This document shows, in pieces, positions 16,813 to 24,393 of a DNA stretch of 64,000 nt. The position numbers and the translations under genes were made by a program. The stretch is from a virus. Numbering within the stretch: position 1 is the stretch's first letter; every line of letters begins with the position of its first letter. The DNA is taken from positions 1 through 64,000 of IMG/VR virus record IMGVR_UViG_3300025701_000006; one strand, 5' to 3'. A model generated the notes under the pieces. The model saw only the letters and a list, made by a program, of their open reading frames with translations, was not told where the DNA came from and ran no database searches.

Positions 16813-16827
16813 ATCGGAACTTCTTAA

Positions 16828-18261
16828 ATGAACCTAACTGAAGAACAACAAAACGTAGTAAATTACATTGAAAACATCACAGAGCCAGAACTAGTGCTTA
16901 TAGACTCTGTTGCAGGCAGCGGCAAGACTACGTTACTTACAGCTATAGCAAAAGAAGCCCCATTACCAAACAGCCTGTACCTTGCTTACAATAAAGCTAT
17001 TGCAACTAGTTCCAAGAAAAAATTTCCTTCATACGTAGATTGTCGTACTACACATTCTCTTGCGTATGGAAAAGTAGTGCACCCTAAAGACTTAAATGTA
17101 GGTTTTTTTGGTCCTAAAATGGTTAAAGAAAAAATGCCATTCTCTAATAAAGTAATGTTAGCAGAAGACATTAGAGAATTTTGCTTATCTTCTTATCTTA
17201 CTTACGAAGAATATGCAGAAGCAAACAACAGAGTAAACACTGCAATGGCTAAGCGCTATCTAGGGCTAATGGGCAGTGGAGCAATTGAATGTACTCATGA
17301 CTTCTATCTAAAAGAGTTTCATAAAGACCTTGCAAGTGGTAGCATCAAACTAAAACCTTATGGTGTAGTTATGCTAGACGAAGCAGGAGATCTAAACGAA
17401 GTCACACTAGAAATATTTAAACTACTACCTGCAAGTATTAAAATTGCAGTTGGTGACCCTTACCAAAACATATACTCTTTTAACTACACTATTAACTGTT
17501 TTGATAGGTTAAAAGACCAAGGTACTACCTTCAAACTGTCTAAGTCTTTTCGTGTGCCAACACACATTGCTTCGGCAGTACAAAACTTCTGTCAAAACTA
17601 CTTAAATCCTGACATGGAGTTTGAAGGTATCGAAAGCGACAAGACGGATATTAAAACTAGGGGTTATATCTCTAGGACAAATGCTGGTCTGATCAATAAG
17701 ATTATAGAACTTAATGATGACAATACCCCTTATGGGCTAGTAAGAAAAGCTAATATCATATTTAATACGCCTCTTATGGTATCGTCCCTTAAATACCAAG
17801 GCAAAGTTACAGACACTGCCTATCTACATCTGCAAGAAGATGTTAATGACTGGTTTGAAAACAAAGATGGTATTAAAACTAGTAATCCAAACATGTTAAA
17901 CTATTTGCGTAAAAAGTATGATGAAGATATCCAGTTAGTGCAGGCTATTAATTTAGTGATTAAGCACGGAAAAAATGGTATTTTTAATGCGTACTACAAA
18001 GCTAAAAACCATGAAAACAAAAAACATGCTTTTACGCTACTTACAGCACATTCTTCTAAAGGTCTAGAATTTGACGAAGTAACTTTTGCTCCTGATATGA
18101 ATACTTCAGTAGAAAAAATTATAGAAGATATAACAAGAGGACAGATTACAGGTGACAGTGATATTTCTGATCTAACCGTACAAGAAAGAGAATCTTTAAA
18201 CCTTTACTACGTAGCGGCTACAAGAGCTCTAGTGAGGCTTAATAACGCAGCTTATTTATAG
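16828..18261 (+). CDS. UvrD/PcrA-like superfamily 1 helicase
   Basis: SF1 motifs appear in order: Q-motif region at the start (LTEEQQNVV), Walker A VAGSGKTTLL (residues ~28-37), Walker B VVMLDEAGD, motif III GDPYQNIYSF, motif IV KSFRVP, motif V TAHSSKGLEFDEV and motif VI YVAATRAL. At 477 aa it is compact, lacking most of the 1B/2B inserts, as in phage Dda-like enzymes. It probably unwinds DNA at forks or in recombination and matches the helicase in the N4 replication block by position. It lies 10 bases before the polymerase exonuclease gene. Confidence 0.9.
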   Translation: MNLTEEQQNVVNYIENITEPELVLIDSVAGSGKTTLLTAIAKEAPLPNSLYLAYNKAIATSSKKKFPSYVDCRTTHSLAYGKVVHPKDLNVGFFGPKMVKEKMPFSNKVMLAEDIREFCLSSYLTYEEYAEANNRVNTAMAKRYLGLMGSGAIECTHDFYLKEFHKDLASGSIKLKPYGVVMLDEAGDLNEVTLEIFKLLPASIKIAVGDPYQNIYSFNYTINCFDRLKDQGTTFKLSKSFRVPTHIASAVQNFCQNYLNPDMEFEGIESDKTDIKTRGYISRTNAGLINKIIELNDDNTPYGLVRKANIIFNTPLMVSSLKYQGKVTDTAYLHLQEDVNDWFENKDGIKTSNPNMLNYLRKKYDEDIQLVQAINLVIKHGKNGIFNAYYKAKNHENKKHAFTLLTAHSSKGLEFDEVTFAPDMNTSVEKIIEDITRGQITGDSDISDLTVQERESLNLYYVAATRALVRLNNAAYL

Positions 18262-18271
18262 GTAATTACCA

Positions 18272-18946
18272 ATGGAAACAATAGAGCCTATCCAAGTATC
18301 TTATAAACATACTAATGATGCTAAAACCGCTAAGGCCTGGCTAGATAGTCTACCAGATCTTTTTGCTGCTGACTTTGAAGCAGCTATTAGGTATACTAAA
18401 AAAGATATAGAAGAAGCTAAAGCTATTGTTGAAGATGAAAGCATACCTAAAATAGAAAGAATAGAAGCTAGTTCAATAGCAACTGCTACAGCATTAGGTC
18501 ATCCTTACCACTGTACCATTACACATTGCAGTATTGCGTACACGGAAAAAGACGCTTATGTCTTTATTATCGATGCACAACCTATAGCAGATGTTGTTCT
18601 TAACTTTCTAACATCTACTGTAAGAACGCAAGTATGGCATAATTACAGCTATGATGGCAGGCTAATAAGGTATTACGCAGACAAAGACGCTATTAATGTT
18701 GAAGATAGCCAAATATTTGCAAAAACTCTAATAAACCATGTAGATACTTTTAAAGCTAAAACAAGACTAAAAGATTTAATGGGGGAGTTCTACGGAGACT
18801 GGGCAATATCTGCTGATAACTTTACATTAGAACAGCAATATGAAGAACATGTACTGCATTATGCAGCTATAGACGCATGCGCAACGTTTAAACTATGGGA
18901 ATACCTAAATGATTTCGCAAAAGAAAACAAAATACAGTCCGCATGA
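18272..18946 (+). CDS. 3'-5' exonuclease domain of family A DNA polymerase (separate gene)
   Basis: A DnaQ/Pol I-type proofreading domain. FAADFEA gives Exo I (D-x-E), WHNYSYDGRLI gives Exo II, and HYAAIDACATF gives the Exo III Y-x3-D. It ends at TGA 18944-18946, 38 bases after the polymerase gene has begun in another frame. In N4 and T7 the two domains form one protein. Here they would act as two subunits unless a +1 shift in the overlap joins them. Confidence 0.85.
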   Translation: METIEPIQVSYKHTNDAKTAKAWLDSLPDLFAADFEAAIRYTKKDIEEAKAIVEDESIPKIERIEASSIATATALGHPYHCTITHCSIAYTEKDAYVFIIDAQPIADVVLNFLTSTVRTQVWHNYSYDGRLIRYYADKDAINVEDSQIFAKTLINHVDTFKAKTRLKDLMGEFYGDWAISADNFTLEQQYEEHVLHYAAIDACATFKLWEYLNDFAKENKIQSA

Positions 18947-20744
18947 CCAGTTACCGGCACCAGAACCTAAAACAATAGAGTATGACGTAGATCACTTCTA
19001 CAAAAACACTGCTAGATACCTAGTTAAAGACACTGTGCGGGTTATGGACAACGGTTTAGCCATTGACTTGAACAAAGTTATTGAGCTAGAAGAAGTACTC
19101 GTAGAACAGCTTACAGAGGTAGATAAAGAACTAGCGTCTAATAAGTATATCGAACAGTATTTAAACCAACGCTATGCTACGCAAATAAAAGAGTATAAAA
19201 AAGACCGTAAATCTAAAATGCGTAATGCAGACTACTATTTAAAGGAATTTAAACCTTTTGATATGATGCATAGAAGTTACTTTATGGAAGAGTACGCAAG
19301 TGCTAAAGGCTGGAGTAAGCCCGAAGAAAAGCTTCCTACTGGTGTTAGTAAATGGCCTGCAAACCTTGTTAAAAAGTATGCAGCTACTAATAGGCTATTA
19401 AAATCTTTACTAGATAAGACTATACCACTAAATACACCAGCAGCTGTTAAAGCTATGGAAAAACTAGCCAAAGACAAAGCTGATATGTACAATCAAAAGT
19501 ACTTGGATCAGGTAAAGTCTCCTGATGTAAAATATCCAGTATTTAATCCGGCTTCTTCTACACAAAAACAAGAATTGTTTAAGATGCTAGGCTTTGTGTC
19601 ACAAAAAGTTTCTAAAAAAACAGGTTTACCTTCCTGGGACAGAGACGAAATAGAAAATATTAATAAATCTACTAGAGATGAGGATATAAAATCTTTTACT
19701 CAAAGTTTTATAGACCATTCTTTTGCTGCGATAGTAAAAAACAACTTTATTGCTGCTTTTTACAAATACACAGTACAAGGCAGATTATACGGCCAGTACA
19801 AACTTTTAGGTGCTAAAACAGGACGTTACACAAGCAGTAACCCTAACATGTTAAACATGCCTTCAACTAAATCTAGGTTTGCTAAACCTGTTAAAAAATG
19901 TTTTGTAGCACCAGAAGGTAAAATCATACTAGCTGCAGATTACAGTGCTTTGGAAGACAGAGTAATTGCATCTTTATCTAGGGATGTTAACAAATGTGAT
20001 ATATTCTTAAAGAATCTTGATGGTCATTCACTAAATGCACTAGGCTATTTTCTGCCAAGAATTGAAAACCTTATGGATATCACAGGAGATACACCTACTG
20101 ACGCTATTAATTTTAAAAAACTAGTGGACAGTGGTGATTCCGTAGCAGATGCAATTAGACAAGAATCTAAAGGTCCTACCTTTGGCTTGGCGTATGGTGC
20201 TTACCCACCTAAAATTGCTGCTACTCTAAAAATATCTTTAGAAGAAGCACAAGAAATCTTTGATAATTATCACAATGTACTGTATCCTGGTATAACAGAT
20301 TATAGACAAAACTACGTACTACCTACCGCAAAAACACAAGGTCAATTACATCTAGGATTAGGGTTTACCCTAAAAACAGACGACCCTGAAAAAGATATAC
20401 GTACGCTAGCTAACGCTACATGCCAGTTTTGGTCTATACTCACAGCATTAGTAATAAATAAAATGCATGTACTTATCGATCAGATAGGATACCAAGAAGA
20501 CGTAAAAGTAATATCAACTATATATGATTCAATATATTTTGAAGTTACAAACGACCCTAAAATAATTAAATGGGTTAACGATAATCTCATAGCTACTATG
20601 CTAGTAGATTTTATGGAAGATCAGACAGTTGTAAATGAAGCAGAAAGCGACATAGGTTTTAACTGGGCAGAAATGCTTACTATACCTAATAATGCTACTG
20701 TTGAATGTATTGAAGACACTTTAAAGAAACTACAAGAATTGTAG
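18909..20744 (+). CDS. Family A DNA polymerase, polymerase domain
   Basis: Motif A is AADYSALEDR (catalytic Asp ~344), motif B is R-x3-K-x6-F/Y in RQESKGPTFGLAYGA (Arg ~417, Lys ~421), and motif C is STIYDSIYF (Asp ~540). The usual motif C HDE is replaced by YDS, though the catalytic Asp remains. The first ~230 residues are a helical region linking to where the exonuclease would be. The ATG at 18909 is the earliest start because TAA lies immediately upstream in this frame; GGGAA gives a weak ribosome site. No 5'-3' exonuclease domain is present. Confidence 0.93.
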   Translation: MISQKKTKYSPHDQLPAPEPKTIEYDVDHFYKNTARYLVKDTVRVMDNGLAIDLNKVIELEEVLVEQLTEVDKELASNKYIEQYLNQRYATQIKEYKKDRKSKMRNADYYLKEFKPFDMMHRSYFMEEYASAKGWSKPEEKLPTGVSKWPANLVKKYAATNRLLKSLLDKTIPLNTPAAVKAMEKLAKDKADMYNQKYLDQVKSPDVKYPVFNPASSTQKQELFKMLGFVSQKVSKKTGLPSWDRDEIENINKSTRDEDIKSFTQSFIDHSFAAIVKNNFIAAFYKYTVQGRLYGQYKLLGAKTGRYTSSNPNMLNMPSTKSRFAKPVKKCFVAPEGKIILAADYSALEDRVIASLSRDVNKCDIFLKNLDGHSLNALGYFLPRIENLMDITGDTPTDAINFKKLVDSGDSVADAIRQESKGPTFGLAYGAYPPKIAATLKISLEEAQEIFDNYHNVLYPGITDYRQNYVLPTAKTQGQLHLGLGFTLKTDDPEKDIRTLANATCQFWSILTALVINKMHVLIDQIGYQEDVKVISTIYDSIYFEVTNDPKIIKWVNDNLIATMLVDFMEDQTVVNEAESDIGFNWAEMLTIPNNATVECIEDTLKKLQEL

Positions 20745-20757
20745 AATTTATTCTAAA

Positions 20758-20818
20758 GAGCAGGGTGCCTTCCTACCTTTTTAGCCTTTCCGGTGGGGTG
20801 TGCTCGCTAATCACCGGA
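20758..20818 (+). repeat. Pseudoknot unit 1
   Basis: GAGCA 20758-20762 can pair with loop TGCTC 20801-20805. GGG 20763-20765 can pair with CCT 20785-20787 (one wobble). The hairpin TCCGGTG 20789-20795 / CACCGGA 20812-20818 has 7 bp. The loop is 16 nt, two longer than in the other units. Confidence 0.8.
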
Positions 20819-20840
20819 CTTAATTTACCTGGTGGTAACT

Positions 20841-20897
20841 TAGCAAGGGGGGAGACCTCCTATTAGCCTTACTAATGGGGTGCTAGATAAACATTAG
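20841..20897 (+). repeat. Pseudoknot unit 2
   Basis: TAGCA 20841-20845 can pair with loop TGCTA 20881-20885, a compensatory change relative to units 1 and 3. AGG 20846-20848 can pair with CCT 20867-20869. The hairpin CTAATG 20872-20877 / CATTAG 20892-20897 has 6 bp. The linker holds GGAG-AC-CTCC; its CTCCTA (20857-20862) is complementary to TAGGAG in the rusA ribosome site. Confidence 0.8.
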
Positions 20898-20899
20898 AC

Positions 20900-20958
20900 G
20901 AGCAAGGTTCATAATACCTATTCCGCCTTCCCAGTGGGGTGCTCAATAATCACTGGGA
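20900..20958 (+). repeat. Pseudoknot unit 3
   Basis: GAGCA 20900-20904 can pair with loop TGCTC 20940-20944. AGG 20905-20907 can pair with CCT 20926-20928. The hairpin TCCCAGTG 20929-20936 / CACTGGGA 20951-20958 has 8 bp. It ends 7 bases before the rusA Shine-Dalgarno. Confidence 0.8.
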
Positions 20959-20965
20959 CTAATTT

Positions 20966-20980
20966 AGGAGCTATACCATT
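20966..20980 (+). promoter_or_regulatory. rusA ribosome site with ATT start codon
   Basis: AGGAG (20966-20970) is followed after 7 bases by ATT (20978-20980), which opens the RusA reading frame. An in-frame TAA at 20960-20962 and the absence of ATG, GTG or TTG between it and codon 25 leave ATT as the only start that keeps the conserved RusA N-terminus. Confidence 0.75.
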
Positions 20981-21388
20981 AAAATAGAATTACCAATTTA
21001 CTGGACACAAGAGTTCAAGACTAAAAACGACAAAACCGTTTTAGTAGGTATGAACTGGTACCGTAATGCGTTTTACCACGCACAAAACAAAATGAAAAAA
21101 GACTTCCAAGAACTAGTATATAAACAGCTAGGTGACGAAGTTATTAGTGATCAATTTACCTTAGATATAGGTATATATTACAAAAACGCTTCTTGCGATG
21201 GTGCTAACATAGCAGCACTAATAGAAAAATTTACCCTAGATGCGCTTCAAGAGAACAAAACTGTGGTTAACGACAACGTTAAATACCATGTAGGTAGTTC
21301 CTGGAAAATATTAGGGCAAGATAAAAATAATCCGAGATGCGAAATCTCGATAACAAAAAAATTAACAGAGGAGACTTTAAGTGCTTGA
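20978..21388 (+). CDS. RusA-like Holliday junction resolvase (ATT start)
   Basis: RusA-family resolvases cut four-way DNA junctions and act with phage recombination and packaging. From ATT the protein reads (M)KIELPIYWTQEFKT, then KTVLVGMNWYRNA, a strong match to phage RusA-type N-termini, giving 136 aa. Beginning at the internal ATG (21050) would remove these 24 conserved residues. The later DGANIAALIEKFTLDALQ and NDN segments carry the acidic residues expected for metal binding. It overlaps nrdA by 8 bases. AUU is a rare start codon, best known from infC, where it allows regulated initiation. Confidence 0.78.
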   Translation: MKIELPIYWTQEFKTKNDKTVLVGMNWYRNAFYHAQNKMKKDFQELVYKQLGDEVISDQFTLDIGIYYKNASCDGANIAALIEKFTLDALQENKTVVNDNVKYHVGSSWKILGQDKNNPRCEISITKKLTEETLSA

Positions 21389-23108
21389 TTTTGCAAAAGA
21401 GCTACTTAAGAAACATTATTGTAAGCCCAATGAATCTATTCATGAAGCTTTTAAACGAGCTAGTGACTGCTACGCTACTGACCAAGAGCAAAGTGAACGA
21501 ATACAAGACTATCTTAAGAAAGAATGGTTTATGTTTAGTTCGCCTATTCTAAGTAACGCACCAGCAAAAGGTGAAAAAACTAAAGGCTTGCCTATTAGTT
21601 GTTTTTTAACCTATGTACCAGACTCTATCAAAGGTCTATGCGATCATACTACTGAAGAACGATACTTATCGGTCAAAGGTGGTGGCGTAGGCGGACACTG
21701 GTCTGATGTAAGATCTATCTCTGATAAGACCCCAGGCGTTAATGGCTTTTTGCATACCGTCGATGCAGATATGGTGGCCTATCGTCAAGGTAAAACTCGT
21801 AGAGGCAGCTATGCTGCATACTTGGATGTTAGTCATCCAGAGATCATCGAGTTTATTAAAATGCGTACTCCTACTGGAGATCTTAACCGTAAGAACCTAA
21901 ACCTTCATCACGGTGTAAATATTACTGACGCTTTTCTTGAAGCAGTCAATGATGATTTAGAATGGTCTCTAATAGATACACATAATGGGGAAGTAGTAGA
22001 AACTGTACGTGCTCGTCATATATGGGAAGAGATTTTAACAACTCGATTCCGTACTGGCGAACCATACATTAACTACCTAGACGAAGCAAATCGCAAAATG
22101 CACCCAGCGTTACAGAACCTAGGTCTTAAGATCCACGGCAGTAACCTGTGTAACGAAATCCATTTACCAACAAACAAAGATCGTTCAGCAGTATGCTGTT
22201 TATCATCTGTCAACCTAGCTAAGTTTGACGAATGGAAAGACAATCCTGTGTTTATTGGTGACCTTATCGAATTGTTAGACAATGTTTTACAGTTCTTTAT
22301 TGACCATGCTCCAGACGCTTTAGAAAAAACACGATACTCCGCTATCCGTGAACGTTCTTTAGGCCTAGGTGCTATGGGTTTCCATGACTATTTAATGCAG
22401 CACTCTATTCCTTTTGAAAGTAGTTTAGCAATATCTATTAACAAAAAGATGTTTAGCAGTATTAAAAAGCAAGCAATAGCGAAGACTAAGGAACTAGCTG
22501 TGCTACGTGGCGAAGCTCCAGACGCTGTAGGTTACGGTGTACGAAACACTCATTTATTAGCTATTGCCCCCAACGCAAATAGCTCAATTATCTTAGGTGT
22601 TAGCCCATCTATCGAACCAAGAGCATCTAACTGCTACACCCACAAAACACGAGTTGGCAGCTTCTTAGTCAAAAACCCTTCACTAATCGCTGTACTAGAT
22701 ACATATAATCGAAATACAGAAGATACGTGGAAATCTATCATGAAAAGTGATGGCTCTGTACAGCACTTAGACTTTTTATCTGCAGAAGAAAAAGACGTAT
22801 TTAAAACTGCGTTCGAGATTGACCAAAACTGGGTAGTCGAAATGGCTCGTAGCCGTCAAGAATACCTATGCCAAGGACAATCTGTTAATATCTTTTTCCC
22901 TGCCGGTGCTACTAAAGGCTATGTAAATGCTGTGCACAGACGTGCTTTTAGACCTGCTGATGATGTAGGTGAACCACTGAAAGGTGTGTATTACTTACGT
23001 ACAGAAGCAAGTAAAAAGACTGAAAAGATTAACGTTAAAGTAGAGCGTAATGCTCTTAAAGATGGCGTACAAGGCTCTTTAGACGCCTGTATCGCATGTG
23101 AGGGATAA
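21381..23108 (+). CDS. nrdA: Class I ribonucleotide reductase, large subunit
   Basis: The catalytic subunit that makes deoxynucleotides from ribonucleoside diphosphates. SCFLTY holds the first redox Cys, SNLCNEI gives the Asn/Cys/Glu radical triad (near residue 255), VCCLSSVNL holds the partner Cys, and the tail ends CIACEG with the thioredoxin-facing Cys pair. At 575 aa it is shorter than E. coli NrdA because the N-terminal ATP cone is missing, so overall activity inhibition by dATP is probably lost. The start is GTG with GAGGAG upstream, overlapping rusA. Confidence 0.95.
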   Translation: MLDFAKELLKKHYCKPNESIHEAFKRASDCYATDQEQSERIQDYLKKEWFMFSSPILSNAPAKGEKTKGLPISCFLTYVPDSIKGLCDHTTEERYLSVKGGGVGGHWSDVRSISDKTPGVNGFLHTVDADMVAYRQGKTRRGSYAAYLDVSHPEIIEFIKMRTPTGDLNRKNLNLHHGVNITDAFLEAVNDDLEWSLIDTHNGEVVETVRARHIWEEILTTRFRTGEPYINYLDEANRKMHPALQNLGLKIHGSNLCNEIHLPTNKDRSAVCCLSSVNLAKFDEWKDNPVFIGDLIELLDNVLQFFIDHAPDALEKTRYSAIRERSLGLGAMGFHDYLMQHSIPFESSLAISINKKMFSSIKKQAIAKTKELAVLRGEAPDAVGYGVRNTHLLAIAPNANSSIILGVSPSIEPRASNCYTHKTRVGSFLVKNPSLIAVLDTYNRNTEDTWKSIMKSDGSVQHLDFLSAEEKDVFKTAFEIDQNWVVEMARSRQEYLCQGQSVNIFFPAGATKGYVNAVHRRAFRPADDVGEPLKGVYYLRTEASKKTEKINVKVERNALKDGVQGSLDACIACEG

Positions 23109-23112
23109 GATT

Positions 23113-24042
23113 ATGTTACAAGAATTAAGCAGAACGTATAAGCCATTACGATATCCACAAGCTGAAGAGTATCGCCTTCAGTCTGAAGACATCCATTGGG
23201 TTGTAAAAGAAGTCGAAATGAGTAAAGATTTAGAAGATTATAAATCTGCTTCCCCAGAGGAAAAAGAATTTATTAAAAACATTTTATCTATCTTTACACA
23301 ATCAGACTTTAATGTTGCCGCAAACTATTTGCCTTTAATCAATAAGATTAAAAACAATGAAGTACGTGGCATGCTGACTAGTTTTATGGCGCGTGAGTTT
23401 ATCCACCAAGAAGGTTACGCACACCTTAACGAATCTTTAGGTTTTCCAGATAGTTACTACTCTGATTTTTTAAAACATCAAGAAACCTTAGAAAAAGACT
23501 CTTACATGGCAACTACCACGTTTGAAAGCTTCGGCTTAAAACTGGCTAAAGGTATTCTGCTTGAAGGTGTTAGCCTCTTTGGTGCTTTTGTATTACTTAA
23601 GAACTATGAGCGAGTAGGAAAGTACCTAGGTACCTGTACAATTAATGAGTGGTCTTTACGTGATGAATCTCTTCACGTTGAAGGCAACGCATGGCTGTTT
23701 CGTACCTGGTGCCAAGAAAACCCGAAAGAAGTGAATGACTCTTTTAAAAAGCACATTTACACGATGGCTCGTGAAATTGTAGAACTTGAAAAAAAGTTTA
23801 TTGACTTTGCATACGGTGACTATCAACCTCCTAAGTTAGACAAAGAAGATGTAAAAAAGTATATCGAGTTTATAACCGATAGACGTTTATTACAACTAGG
23901 CCTTAAGCCGAATTTTGGTTGTTCTACTAATCCACTACCCTGGATGGATGAATTAAACAACGGAAGTTCGCATGCCAACTTCTTCGAAAAACGTGTAACT
24001 GATTACGCAGTTGCAGGGATGGAAGGTGATTTTACTTACTAA
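23113..24042 (+). CDS. nrdB: Class I ribonucleotide reductase, small (radical) subunit
   Basis: A diiron-type subunit. Its ligands are visible in QSDFNVA (Asp), REFIHQEGYAHL (Glu, His and the radical Tyr three residues later), LEGVSLF (Glu) and DESLHVEG (Glu, His). The conserved Tyr implies a class Ia-type tyrosyl radical. I chose the ATG at 23113 (MLQELSRTYKP) over an in-frame ATG at 23098 inside nrdA because GAGGGA is well spaced and family members begin at this point. A terminator follows, so rusA-nrdA-nrdB form a unit. Confidence 0.94.
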   Translation: MLQELSRTYKPLRYPQAEEYRLQSEDIHWVVKEVEMSKDLEDYKSASPEEKEFIKNILSIFTQSDFNVAANYLPLINKIKNNEVRGMLTSFMAREFIHQEGYAHLNESLGFPDSYYSDFLKHQETLEKDSYMATTTFESFGLKLAKGILLEGVSLFGAFVLLKNYERVGKYLGTCTINEWSLRDESLHVEGNAWLFRTWCQENPKEVNDSFKKHIYTMAREIVELEKKFIDFAYGDYQPPKLDKEDVKKYIEFITDRRLLQLGLKPNFGCSTNPLPWMDELNNGSSHANFFEKRVTDYAVAGMEGDFTY

Positions 24043-24063
24043 AGTAAACCACAACAGGTAAAG

Positions 24064-24087
24064 AAGGGGGCATTAGCCTCCTTTTTT
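24064..24087 (+). terminator. Rho-independent terminator after nrdB
   Basis: AAGGGGGC (24064-24071) pairs with GCCTCCTT (24076-24083) around ATTA, one G-T pair, running into T residues on the plus strand. Confidence 0.9.
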
Positions 24088-24110
24088 GTCTACTTTAGCG
24101 GAGAGCTGTA

Positions 24111-24392
24111 ATGACTAACAAATTCCATACAAGAGCTAATTTAAGTCAAGCGTTGTACAGTATTATACAACAACACTATACAAGTATGGCTGCTCAAGAA
24201 CAGATCATACCAAACACACTACCAGGCTTTGTATCAGAGGCTACACATCTTATGTGCTATGAACTAGCTGGTATAATAAACGATAACCTCTATGACATTA
24301 ATAGATGGGAAAATATAAAAACATACTGTGACGAAGTATTAACAGTAATTAACGAAGCAACCAAACAATCAACAAAAACAAAGGAAGAATAA
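24111..24392 (+). CDS. Hypothetical protein (93 aa)
   Basis: A helical soluble protein with no recognised motif, first gene after the nrdB terminator, with GGAGAG as ribosome site. It ends one base before the ClpP-like gene. Confidence 0.55.
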   Translation: MTNKFHTRANLSQALYSIIQQHYTSMAAQEQIIPNTLPGFVSEATHLMCYELAGIINDNLYDINRWENIKTYCDEVLTVINEATKQSTKTKEE

Positions 24393-24393
24393 C

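Larger units (their letters stand above)
20758..20958 (+). ncRNA. Triple tandem pseudoknotted RNA element (novel candidate)
   Basis: The gap between the polymerase and rusA genes holds three related units of 57-61 nt, each annotated below. Every unit reads, in order: an NAGCA-RGG strand, an 18-19 nt linker containing CCTWTT, a CCT, a 6-8 bp hairpin, and a loop GGGTGCTN. The stems differ in sequence but stay paired. The NAGCA strand matches its own loop, including a G-C to T-A change in unit 2. Such covariation means base pairing is conserved, hence structured RNA on the plus strand. Likely roles are a riboswitch or protein-binding leader controlling rusA-nrdAB. An origin-associated DNA structure is less likely. 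I know of no described family that it matches. Confidence 0.78.

Noticed and set aside
20784-20958. The three hairpins as N4 vRNAP promoters
   Set aside because: N4 virion RNA polymerase promoters are small 5-7 bp hairpins with 3-base loops. These have 14-16 base conserved loops that pair with upstream segments, and they lie before middle genes.
20784-20958. The repeats as a CRISPR array or integron attC sites
   Set aside because: Only three imperfect copies with changing stems and no spacers of uniform kind; no attC core triplets (RYYYAAC/GTTRRRY) and no integrase or cas genes.
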